From assembly GCA_009392675.1 (NCBI GenBank), contig VFFY01000061.1, forward strand, positions 1-14,916: DNA of 14,916 nt, in the 5' to 3' direction. Every line of letters starts with the position of its first letter. Position 1 is the stretch's first letter. Shown here piece by piece: positions 1 through 6,815 of the stretch. The notes beneath the pieces are model-generated. The model saw only the letters and a list, made by a program, of their open reading frames with translations. It had not been told where the DNA came from and made no database searches. Both the position numbers and the translations under genes were made by a program. Source of the DNA: SAR202 cluster bacterium. Its GTDB lineage: Bacteria; Chloroflexota; Dehalococcoidia; Lucifugimonadales; UBA826.

Positions 1-333
1 CATGGAAACGTAACGTTCACCGGTGATAAGAATCTTTGGCTTGGAATCCTTTATCATATACTCGATTTCTTCTGGGTGGGAACGGAAATTAAGCGGCACG
101 TACACAGCGTCCAGCTTAGCTGCTGCAAAGTAGGTCTCTATATTTTCGTTACAGTTGACCTGAATAGTTGCTATTCTATCTCCCGCTCCGACGCCCATCC
201 CCGCAAGGGCATTCGCCAACCTCTTCACTCTTTCATCCAATTCTTGAAAAGAAAACCTTTTCCCATCAAAAACTATAGCGGTTCTTTCTGGAACAATCAG
301 TGAGGTGATATTTAAAAATTCTGTGGTGTTCAT
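1..333 (-). CDS. AMP-forming acyl-CoA synthetase, N-terminal part (runs off left edge)
   Basis: The minus strand reads open from an ATG at 333 to base 1 (111 codons, no stop), so only the N-terminus is present. Residues about 15-107 match the start of the ANL family (acyl-CoA synthetase/AMP-ligase): a PERTAIVFDG segment, then FSFQELDERV, then a helix with LANALAGMGVGAGDRIA, then YFAAAKLDAVYVPLNFR. In this family these segments form the first part of the large N-terminal domain. The AMP-binding P-loop and the rest lie outside the window, so the acyl substrate cannot be judged. Family members activate a carboxylic acid to acyl-AMP and then acyl-CoA in the cytoplasm. The start has an AGGAG-like sequence only about 13 bases upstream, farther than usual, and no closer in-frame start exists. 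The gene is divergent from the GreA fusion gene. Confidence 0.9.
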   Translation of the reverse strand, partial: MNTTEFLNITSLIVPERTAIVFDGKRFSFQELDERVKRLANALAGMGVGAGDRIATIQVNCNENIETYFAAAKLDAVYVPLNFRSHPEEIEYMIKDSKPKILITGERYVSM

Positions 334-460
334 GAATCGTGCATTACTCCTAGCGCCTTGGAATACAAAAGGTAATTTAACACCATGGAATACTAATATC
401 CAAATCTATCTAGACAATTAGGTATAAGGAAGCATAGAAATCAAAATAATTTCAATGATT

Positions 461-490
461 TTGTTAATAGCCATCAACCTCTGATAGAAT
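461..490 (+). promoter_or_regulatory. Candidate sigma-70-type promoter for the GreA-fusion gene
   Basis: A -35 box TTGTTA (461-466) lies 18 bases before a -10 box TAGAAT (485-490). The -10 box is preceded by TGA (482-484), the extended -10 arrangement TGn. Transcription would begin near 497, leaving a leader of about 54 bases. The -35 match is only 4 of 6. Confidence 0.35.
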
Positions 491-539
491 TGGTAGTCCG
501 TTAACATTAAGGTAATTTTTAGAGTAGCGTCTTAAAAAA

Positions 540-544
540 GGGAG
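540..544 (+). promoter_or_regulatory. Ribosome binding site that sets the TTG start at 551
   Basis: GGGAG (within AAGGGAGA) stands six bases before TTG 551. This favours TTG over the in-frame ATG at 563, which has no purine-rich sequence at the right distance. Confidence 0.6.
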
Positions 545-550
545 ATTTCT

Positions 551-1366
551 TTGGCCTCGAACAATGAAATGAACCTGCTTGAGGCAGTCGGTGAATACAC
601 CGGAAGCCTTAAAGACAAAGATAAGTCTCAGGCAGCCATAAGAGAGATAAATCGCTTCGTTAAACACTTCCAAGGAGAGCGTCTTCTTGCATCTATAACA
701 CCATCTCAGATAGGTGTATATGCTGAACAAGTTGCAAAAAACACGATGTCGGAAGAGGCAGTAGAAGGCCTACAGGCTGTCCGCAAATTCCTAGCTTATA
801 TCCACAAACAAGAAATAACGGACAGGAATCTGGCTACTCATTTTCGGGTCAGAAAGTCGAAAACCAACTCTAGAAATGGAAGAGGAAGGTCTGTGTCGCA
901 AAGGGGTGGTCAAGAAATGACTCAGGAAGGACACGACCAACTTACGTCTGAGAAGGAGTTGCTTGAATCAAATAGGGTATCCATCAGTGAATCCATTCAA
1001 AGCGCCGCTGAAGATGGCGATGTTAGGGAAAATGCCCCTCTTGAAGCAGCTCGTGAGCAACAAGGGAGAGAGGAAGCCCGAATCAAGGAAATCGAGGGCA
1101 TGCTCAGGTCCGCGATAATTGTTGATTCTTCAGGCAAGGGGGCAAAAACAGTGCGGGTTGGAACCACTATAGTAATTGAAGATGTAGACAAAAAAAAGAA
1201 GAGCAAATACACTCTTGTTAGCCCTTCAGAGGCTAATCCTCTTGAAGGCAAAATATCTGATGCTTCTCCATTAGGAAAGGCATTGATAGGAAAAAGGTCC
1301 GGTCAAAAGGCTATAGCAATCACTCCAAAAGGTCAGACGAACCTCAAAATACTTGATATAAACTAG
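551..1366 (+). CDS. GreA-family transcript cleavage factor with N-terminal recombinase-type core-binding domain
   Basis: The 271-residue protein has two parts. Residues about 8-100 resemble the SAM-like core-binding domain at the N-terminus of XerC/XerD-type tyrosine recombinases: helices around LLEAVGEYTGSLKDK, REINRFVKHFQGERL, ITPSQIGVYAEQV and LQAVRKFLAYIHKQ. A basic linker (about 100-120) follows. Residues 123-271 are a complete GreA: a coiled-coil finger whose tip carries GDVREN (D157 and E160, equivalent to the Mg-binding acidic pair of Escherichia coli GreA), then AAREQQG, then the C-terminal FKBP-like domain ending with LGKALIGKRSGQ. GreA is known to enter the RNA polymerase secondary channel and restart backtracked complexes by RNA cleavage. 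No recombinase catalytic domain is present. The frame is open throughout, so this is a real fusion and not a sequencing join. An internal ATG at 917 could also make plain GreA. The role of the added domain is unknown; nucleic-acid contact is inferred from its family and basic linker. Confidence 0.88.
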   Translation: MASNNEMNLLEAVGEYTGSLKDKDKSQAAIREINRFVKHFQGERLLASITPSQIGVYAEQVAKNTMSEEAVEGLQAVRKFLAYIHKQEITDRNLATHFRVRKSKTNSRNGRGRSVSQRGGQEMTQEGHDQLTSEKELLESNRVSISESIQSAAEDGDVRENAPLEAAREQQGREEARIKEIEGMLRSAIIVDSSGKGAKTVRVGTTIVIEDVDKKKKSKYTLVSPSEANPLEGKISDASPLGKALIGKRSGQKAIAITPKGQTNLKILDIN

Positions 1367-1382
1367 CGATCCTTGTTATAAA
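1353..1382 (+). promoter_or_regulatory. Candidate promoter for the FAD/Fe-S dehydrogenase gene
   Basis: TTGATA (1353-1358, 5 of 6) and TATAAA (1377-1382, 5 of 6) are separated by 18 bases, with an extended -10 TGT at 1374-1376. The -35 box lies inside the last codons of the GreA-fusion gene. Transcription would start near 1389 and give a leader of about 58 bases that contains the CTGGTC/GACCGG hairpin. Confidence 0.45.
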
Positions 1383-1390
1383 CTAAATCG

Positions 1391-1410
1391 CTGGTCACTT
1401 TTGAGACCGG
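1391..1410 (+). other. Small hairpin in the leader of the FAD dehydrogenase gene
   Basis: CTGGTC (1391-1396) can pair with GACCGG (1405-1410), including one G-U pair, around an 8-base loop. No T-run follows, so it is not a standard terminator. A second possible stem, 1363-1370 with 1387-1394, shares bases with it, so the two cannot form together. Confidence 0.3.
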
Positions 1411-1446
1411 AGTCACAAGCCCATATACTAACGCAGGTCCCTTCAC

Positions 1447-4350
1447 ATGGTGATTACTTCCAAAGTTTCTGACACGCAAGAACTCATTGAAGAGTTACAA
1501 AAACACGTTTCAGGAGAGGTGCGTTTCGACAAAATGTCGCGGGCCCTATGGAGTACTGATGCCAGCATCTACCAAATTGAACCGGTGGGCGTTGTTTTGC
1601 CTCGAAATGACGAGGATGTCATAGCGGTCATTGAAACAGCTCACAAGTACGGCGTCACCGTTTTGCCTAGAGGTGGCGGTACCAGTCTAGCTGGGCAAAC
1701 CGTAGGGGAATCAATAGTAGTAGATTTCTCAAGGTATATGAAAAGCATGGGAGAAGTGAATACGGAGGAAGGGTGGGTAAAAACACAGCCTGGGATAATT
1801 CTTGATGAACTAAATGCGCAACTGTCACCTCACGGCGTGATGTTCGCACCTGATCCCAGTACAAGTAGTCGGGGAAACGTGGGAGGAGCACTAGGTAACA
1901 ATTCATGTGGAGCTCATTCAATCCTATGGGGTAAAACCGTAGATAACGTGTACGACCTTGACGTGGTTCTGTCGAATGGTGACAGAGCGAAATTTGAATA
2001 TTTGGCCGGAGATACTCTTGAAGAAAAGTTAAGGGTATCAGGACTAGAAGGAGATATTTACAAAAACCTCTTCACCATTGGTGAAAAAAACAGAGATGAA
2101 ATTCTGGCGCGATATCCGAAAATACAACGAAGGGTATCTGGATATAATTTAGACGAGTTTGTTAGCGGAAGGAACTTCAATATGGCCAGGTTTGTGGTTG
2201 GTTCAGAAGGTACTCTCCTTACCATTACAGAGGCGAAGTTGAAGGTGGTCCCGGTCCCCAAAATAAAGGGATTGGGAGTCCTGCATTGCAACGATTTAAA
2301 TGAATCCATGGAAGCAACCGTGGCAGCAATAGAAATGGAACCAGCTGCCGTTGAATTGATTGGAAGTATGATAATCAAACAAGCCCAATCCAATCTGGCA
2401 TATTCCAGGCTTACTAGTTTTATAGAAGGATCACCCGAAGCCCTCCTGGTAATCGAATTGATAGCTGACACAGACTTAGAACTTCAATCCCGATTTGACG
2501 AACTGGAAACAAGGATGGGAAAAGGTGGTTGGGGCTACAAACTTTTAAGAATGACCAATCCAACAGATCAACAAAAAGTTTGGGATGTGAGAAAGGCTGG
2601 GCTGGGGTTAATGATGAATGTGCCAGGTGAGGCCAAACCTCTTCCATTTGTCGAAGACACCGCAGTATCTCCGGAAGTCTTACCCGAATTTGTCAAAAGA
2701 TTTGATCAGATAATAAAAAAGAACGGCACAGAAGCCGGATACTATGGCCATGCCAGCGTGGGGTGTCTCCATATTAGGCCTTTAGTAAACCTAAAAAACC
2801 AAGAAGGCATAGACCGAATGGTAGCCATTTCTGAAGAGATAAGTGATCTGGTGCTTGAGTATGGGGGATCGTTAAGTGGTGAGCACGGTGATGGTTTAGT
2901 TCGAAGTGGATTTAATCGCAAGATGTTTGGTGATCAGTTGTATGAGGCATTCAGAGAGGTCAAATCGACCTTCGACCCACAAGGCATCATGAATCCAGGC
3001 AAGATAGTTGATTCCCCATCGATGACTGATAATTTACGATATGGTACTAGCTACCATACTTTAAATCCCGATACGGGATTTGCATACAGAACAGAGGGGG
3101 GAAGTTTTGCCAGCGCAATTGAAATGTGCAATGGGCAAGGTGCTTGCAAGAAAGTCATGGGAGGCACCATGTGTCCCTCCTATATGGCTACTAGAGATGA
3201 AGAACACTCAACAAGAGGGCGGGCCAACGCACTGAGAGCCACCATATCAGGAGCATTACCCCCGGAGGCAATCACCCAGGAACGTATGTATGACGTGATG
3301 GACCTATGCCTAGAATGCAAAGGTTGCAAGGCTGAATGTCCTTCCAACGTAGATATGGCAAAACTGAAATATGAATTCCTTAACATCTATCATAAAGAGA
3401 ATGGCTACAGCCTAAAAAATAGGTTTTTCGGCAATGTATCCTCGCTTAGTAAATTGGGTTCTTTTTTTGCCCCATTTTCAAATTGGATGATGTCGATTCC
3501 AGGTTCTAAGCAACTACTAGAACAGTACGTAGGGATTGATTCCAGAAGACCGCTCCCCAAATTCGCCTCTCAAACTTTCGCCCAATGGTTCAAAGCGAGA
3601 GGGGGATCACCGGAGGTGGCTGCTATTAACGGACAAGTTATCTTATTTCCAGACACCACAACTAACTTCAACCATCCAGAGTTAGGAATAGCTGCGGTGG
3701 AAGTAATTGAAAAACTTGGATACCAAGTTATACTTCCCGAGGTGAAATGCTGTGGGAGGCCAATGCTTTCAAACGGTATGATAGACGCAGCCAAAGCAAA
3801 TATCTCATTCAACATTGACCAGATTTACCCCTACATAGAAAGCGGGGCCAAACTAGTAGGGATCGAACCAAGCTGCGTCCTTGGATTTTTAGGAGACTTC
3901 GGTGACCTAATGGCTGATCCTAGAAAAACGGATATCATAGCTGAGAACACTATGCTTATAGAGGAATTTTTCTTACACGCCTTTGAAAATGATTCAGAGA
4001 TAACATTTCAGAATGCTCCAAAAAATCAAACCGCTGTACTTCATGGACACTGTCACCAAAAAGCACTGGTCGGCACCTCTGCAGCAATGCAAGTTTTAGG
4101 ACACATTCCGGGACTCGATGCATCCGAAGTAGAATCAGGTTGCTGTGGTATGGCAGGATCATTTGGTTATCTTAAGGACCACTATGAAATTTCTATGCAA
4201 ATCGGCGAGGAAGCACTATTCCCAAAATTAAGAAATGAGGATGAGGACACTTTAGTTATCACGGAAGGAGTATCGTGCCGTGAGCAAATAGAACAAGGCA
4301 CCGGAAGAAAATCAAAACATCTTGTGCAGGTGCTTGCTGAATACCTCTAA
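1447..4350 (+). CDS. FAD-linked 2-hydroxyacid dehydrogenase with 4Fe-4S and CCG domains (YdiJ/GlcD-GlcF type)
   Basis: This 967-residue protein fuses a flavin dehydrogenase to an electron-transfer unit. Residues about 45-185 are the PCMH-type FAD-binding domain (PRGGGTSLAGQ at 74-84, DPSTSSRGNVGG near 136-147). Residues about 280-525 are the FAD-oxidase C-terminal domain, with H435 and H442 in GHASVGCLH and the EHGDG motif at 479-483. Next come cysteines C561, C567, C576 and the cluster C621-x2-C624-x2-C627-x3-C631-P. The end holds two cysteine-rich CCG segments: C768-C769-G with C810 upstream of H868-C869-H870, and C899-C900-G. This order matches bacterial YdiJ, an FAD/Fe-S D-2-hydroxyglutarate dehydrogenase of about 1,018 residues, and resembles a GlcD-GlcF fusion. 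It likely oxidises a D-2-hydroxyacid and passes electrons to a membrane carrier; the substrate (2-hydroxyglutarate, lactate or glycolate) is not decided by the sequence. No signal peptide is seen. The ATG has only a weak AGG nine bases upstream. Confidence 0.93.
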   Translation: MVITSKVSDTQELIEELQKHVSGEVRFDKMSRALWSTDASIYQIEPVGVVLPRNDEDVIAVIETAHKYGVTVLPRGGGTSLAGQTVGESIVVDFSRYMKSMGEVNTEEGWVKTQPGIILDELNAQLSPHGVMFAPDPSTSSRGNVGGALGNNSCGAHSILWGKTVDNVYDLDVVLSNGDRAKFEYLAGDTLEEKLRVSGLEGDIYKNLFTIGEKNRDEILARYPKIQRRVSGYNLDEFVSGRNFNMARFVVGSEGTLLTITEAKLKVVPVPKIKGLGVLHCNDLNESMEATVAAIEMEPAAVELIGSMIIKQAQSNLAYSRLTSFIEGSPEALLVIELIADTDLELQSRFDELETRMGKGGWGYKLLRMTNPTDQQKVWDVRKAGLGLMMNVPGEAKPLPFVEDTAVSPEVLPEFVKRFDQIIKKNGTEAGYYGHASVGCLHIRPLVNLKNQEGIDRMVAISEEISDLVLEYGGSLSGEHGDGLVRSGFNRKMFGDQLYEAFREVKSTFDPQGIMNPGKIVDSPSMTDNLRYGTSYHTLNPDTGFAYRTEGGSFASAIEMCNGQGACKKVMGGTMCPSYMATRDEEHSTRGRANALRATISGALPPEAITQERMYDVMDLCLECKGCKAECPSNVDMAKLKYEFLNIYHKENGYSLKNRFFGNVSSLSKLGSFFAPFSNWMMSIPGSKQLLEQYVGIDSRRPLPKFASQTFAQWFKARGGSPEVAAINGQVILFPDTTTNFNHPELGIAAVEVIEKLGYQVILPEVKCCGRPMLSNGMIDAAKANISFNIDQIYPYIESGAKLVGIEPSCVLGFLGDFGDLMADPRKTDIIAENTMLIEEFFLHAFENDSEITFQNAPKNQTAVLHGHCHQKALVGTSAAMQVLGHIPGLDASEVESGCCGMAGSFGYLKDHYEISMQIGEEALFPKLRNEDEDTLVITEGVSCREQIEQGTGRKSKHLVQVLAEYL

Positions 4351-4422
4351 TCTTTCATCCTCCCATAAAGTCATCCTATTTTAGTTGGGTTTTAAAAATT
4401 GAAAACATTCTTGAGTGAAACC

Positions 4423-4431
4423 TGCTATAAA
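4423..4431 (+). promoter_or_regulatory. Candidate extended -10 promoter for the beta-hydroxyacid dehydrogenase gene
   Basis: TGC TATAAA is an extended -10 element. The best -35-like hexamer, TTGAAA at 4399-4404, is 21 bases away, too far for a standard promoter, so the call rests on the extended -10. The 137-base gap holds no gene. A short dyad TGCAT-AA-ATGCA (4446-4457) lies just past the predicted transcription start. Confidence 0.3.
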
Positions 4432-4487
4432 ATAAAAATTTAGACTGCATAAATGCATTTTGTAATAACAGTCAGGGAGAGTTACAA

Positions 4488-5381
4488 ATGAAGGTAGGAT
4501 TTATAGGGATTGGATTAATGGGGCAGCATATGGTCAAGCACATCATAAAGGCCGGGCATGACCTAGTGGTATATGACATAAACAAGAATGCCGCCAATGA
4601 GATTATTTCCATGGGTGCTATTTTTGCCGATAATCCAGCACAGGTAGCGCAAGCCAGTGAAGTTGTGTTCACTTCTTTACCTAGGCCACAGGATGTGGAA
4701 GAAGTCACTTTGGGTGAGGGTGGAATACTAGCTGGAGCATCGGTGAATACCACACACTTTGATCTCAGCACCACGGATCCAGAAACCATCAACCATGTGT
4801 CATCTCTTTATGGCCAAAAAGGCGCCACTATCCTCGATGCACCAGTCAGTGGTGGTACGGTTGGAGCTGAAAAAGGAACACTATGTATCATGGTGGGCGG
4901 AGATTTAGAAAAATATAACAAGTACAAATCCATATTAGACGCAATGGGATCACAGGTAATGTACTGCGGGGACATAGGTTCTGGTGCTGTTTGCAAAATA
5001 GCAAACAATTTAATAGGAATGACCTTGGGGGTTGTGTTATCAGAAGCCCTAAGTATGGGGGTTAAAGCGGGGGTAGACCCTATGACTCTTTATGATGCCA
5101 TATCTGCTAGTACTGGAAATACGGCTCACATGAAGTCTTATCCAGAGACACTTTTTAAAGGCAATTTCGATCCTGGTTTCAAATTAGATCTAGCTGCCAA
5201 AGATGTGGGACTCGCTACTGATATGGGCAGGAAACTACGAGTACCAATGAAAGTCTCAAATTTAGTCCAGCAATGCTACATAGATGCACAAAACAAAGGT
5301 TGGGGTCAAGAATCCACTCTGGCAATAGCCAAGCTCCAAGAAGAAATATCTGGGGTGAAAATACGGTCTGAAATCAAATGA
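4488..5381 (+). CDS. NAD(P)-dependent beta-hydroxyacid dehydrogenase (3-hydroxyisobutyrate dehydrogenase / tartronate semialdehyde reductase family)
   Basis: The 297-residue protein is full length for the family. The Rossmann start GFIGIGLMG gives the G7-x-G9-x2-G12 dinucleotide motif. DAPVSGG at 117-123 is the substrate-binding signature, and K170 in the VCKIANN segment is the conserved catalytic lysine. The C-terminal helical domain follows (LAAKDVGLA). Family members reversibly oxidise beta-hydroxyacids such as 3-hydroxyisobutyrate, tartronate semialdehyde/glycerate or gamma-hydroxybutyrate in the cytoplasm. The residues visible here do not separate these. D31 after the second strand (VVYDIN) is the usual position for a residue contacting the adenosine ribose and mildly favours NAD. 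The start is well supported by AGGGAGA at 4474-4480. It follows the FAD dehydrogenase by 137 bases, so the pair may be functionally linked, with its own promoter possible. Confidence 0.92.
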   Translation: MKVGFIGIGLMGQHMVKHIIKAGHDLVVYDINKNAANEIISMGAIFADNPAQVAQASEVVFTSLPRPQDVEEVTLGEGGILAGASVNTTHFDLSTTDPETINHVSSLYGQKGATILDAPVSGGTVGAEKGTLCIMVGGDLEKYNKYKSILDAMGSQVMYCGDIGSGAVCKIANNLIGMTLGVVLSEALSMGVKAGVDPMTLYDAISASTGNTAHMKSYPETLFKGNFDPGFKLDLAAKDVGLATDMGRKLRVPMKVSNLVQQCYIDAQNKGWGQESTLAIAKLQEEISGVKIRSEIK

Positions 5382-5396
5382 TGGATTGGTATTTCA

Positions 5397-6671
5397 TTGG
5401 CTAAACATCAAAAATCTATATTGGACTCTGGATTGAGAGTTATATCCCAGCAACTACCAGGTTCTGAGTCCGTTTCGATCCTAATTTCCGTGAAAACAGG
5501 TTCTAGAAATGAACAAAAGGACCAGTATGGTGTAGCACATTTCGCAGAGCATATGCTCTTCAAAGGCACTGATAAAAGGCCGTCCCCGCTATTAGTCAGT
5601 TCGCCCATTGAATCAACTGGTGGGTTTCTAAATGCAAGCACAGGATATGAATCCACAAACTACTGGTGCAAGGTACCCGAGAACCATTTCCTCACCGGAA
5701 TAGAAACCTTACAAGATATGATGCAAAATTCATTATTGAATGAAAATGAAATCAATTCTGAACGTGGAGTAATAATTGAAGAAATAAAAACAATTGAAGA
5801 CTATCCAGATTCTAAAACAGCTTTGAATTTAGATAAATTAATGTGGTCTGATAGTGCCTTAGGACGTGACATCGCTGGTTCTATACAAAGTGTTCAAAAT
5901 ATCACTCAAGAAACAATTAGAACGTTCATCAATAATTTCTATCTCCCCGCTAACACCGTAATCAGTATCGCTGGAAACATAGACCATGACACGTCAATTC
6001 AATCAATTGACCAATTATTTTTAACTCACACATTTCCTGAAACCCAGCCTAAAATTAGTCCCATTAAGATTGTTCAAAATTCCGTGAGATTGGATATAGA
6101 AAAAAGGGATATAGAACAAATTCATATTCATCTCGGATATCCCGGAGTCTCCATAACCCATCCCGATAGATATGCAATGGACATGCTGAATGTCATTTTA
6201 GGAGACGGAATGAGTAGTAGGCTATTTCAAGAAATAAGAGAACGGCTTGGTTTGGTCTATGACATAGAGTCAGGAATCACACATTTGCAAGATGTCGGGG
6301 ACTTCAGGATAACTTTGGCGGTTGATAAAAATAAATACATCGCTGCCATTAAAGCTATCCTGACAGAGGTGGAAAGCTTAAAAACAGGATTAGAGGATTC
6401 TGAAGTCGTTCGTGCCAAGCAAATCTTAAAAGGGAGGATGCGGTTAAGAATGGATGATTCACAGGCCGTCTCTGCATGGAATGCCCATCAGGAGTTATTC
6501 AATAAACAGATACACCGTGAAAGTGTCATTAAAGAATCTATAGATAAAAATGACGTATCGACATTACAGAAAGCCGCTTTCCAATATTTGGATGTCTCAA
6601 AACTAAATATAGCTATTGTTGGGGACGTAGTGTCAAAAGAACCAATATTGCATTCAATAGCCAATTTATAG
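5397..6671 (+). CDS. M16 family zinc peptidase (processing-peptidase-like)
   Basis: This 424-residue protein has the inverted zinc motif H48-F-A-E51-H52 and the distal acidic ligand in the segment GVIIEEIK (E129, 77 residues after H52), the layout of M16B peptidases and mitochondrial processing peptidase beta. The C-terminal M16 domain has the SSRLFQEIRERLGLVY segment (R281 and Y288, the usual substrate-binding pair). The catalytic residues are therefore complete. No signal peptide is visible, so a cytoplasmic enzyme is likely. Such 400-450 residue proteins work as homo- or heterodimers; no second M16 gene is in the window. The substrate is unknown. The gene begins at TTG 15 bases after the preceding stop, with only a weak G-rich stretch upstream, so translation may depend on the upstream gene. 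The first strand (SILDSGLRVISQQL) begins right after the start, as expected. Confidence 0.92.
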   Translation: MAKHQKSILDSGLRVISQQLPGSESVSILISVKTGSRNEQKDQYGVAHFAEHMLFKGTDKRPSPLLVSSPIESTGGFLNASTGYESTNYWCKVPENHFLTGIETLQDMMQNSLLNENEINSERGVIIEEIKTIEDYPDSKTALNLDKLMWSDSALGRDIAGSIQSVQNITQETIRTFINNFYLPANTVISIAGNIDHDTSIQSIDQLFLTHTFPETQPKISPIKIVQNSVRLDIEKRDIEQIHIHLGYPGVSITHPDRYAMDMLNVILGDGMSSRLFQEIRERLGLVYDIESGITHLQDVGDFRITLAVDKNKYIAAIKAILTEVESLKTGLEDSEVVRAKQILKGRMRLRMDDSQAVSAWNAHQELFNKQIHRESVIKESIDKNDVSTLQKAAFQYLDVSKLNIAIVGDVVSKEPILHSIANL

Positions 6672-6702
6672 AGAAATAAGCTTAAAATTGTTTCGTATTT
6701 CC

Positions 6703-6732
6703 TTGACACTGAAATCACTACATTGCTAACAT
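6703..6732 (+). promoter_or_regulatory. Candidate promoter for the thrC-NIL-cysO set
   Basis: A perfect TTGACA (6703-6708) lies 18 bases before TAACAT (6727-6732), which is preceded by the extended -10 element TGC (6724-6726). Transcription would start near 6739, about 77 bases before the favoured thrC start. It sits in the 120-base gap after the peptidase gene, so the three downstream genes probably form their own transcript. Confidence 0.45.
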
Positions 6733-6802
6733 TTCCTGCCTGATCCTGATTTCAACTAGTGGCCCAAGTTATACAGTTTTAAACAACTGAATTGAGAAAA
6801 CC

Positions 6803-6808
6803 GAGGAG
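6803..6808 (+). promoter_or_regulatory. Ribosome binding site that decides the thrC start
   Basis: GAGGAG ends seven bases before TTG 6816. The longer reading frame could begin at TTG 6792, but nothing like a binding site precedes that codon, and the eight extra residues (rich in Arg/Lys/Ser) add nothing recognisable. Confidence 0.65.
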
Positions 6809-6815
6809 CACAAGA

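Larger units (their letters stand above)
334..550. promoter_or_regulatory. Divergent intergenic region between acyl-CoA synthetase and GreA-fusion genes
   Basis: This is 217 bases of AT-rich DNA without a convincing gene; the short ORFs crossing it are not supported. It should hold back-to-back promoters. A rightward candidate is listed separately (461-490). A weaker leftward candidate is TTGTCT (complement of 412-417) with TAGTAT (complement of 390-395) and a 16-base spacer. No clear palindromic operator or riboswitch was seen. Confidence 0.5.

Noticed and set aside
76..303. Plus-strand 75-codon frame near the left edge
   Set aside because: The opposite strand encodes a clear acyl-CoA synthetase N-terminus, so this is a shadow.
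551..880. Interpretation of the GreA-fusion N-terminus as the remnant of an integrated element
   Set aside because: There is no catalytic recombinase domain, no attachment-site repeat, and the frame continues smoothly into GreA, so a stable fusion is more likely than a decayed integrase.
4372..4394. CCCA/TGGG followed by TTTT after the FAD dehydrogenase as a terminator
   Set aside because: The stem is only four pairs with a long loop, too weak to call.
4388..4399. 12-base sequence GGTTTTAAAAAT also present at 12455-12466 upstream of rph
   Set aside because: Both copies are near promoters, but an AT-rich 12-mer is expected to recur by chance in a window of this size, and its distance to the -10 box differs (38 versus 49 bases).
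6792..6815. Upstream TTG start for thrC
   Set aside because: No ribosome binding site precedes it, whereas TTG 6816 has GAGGAG at ideal spacing.
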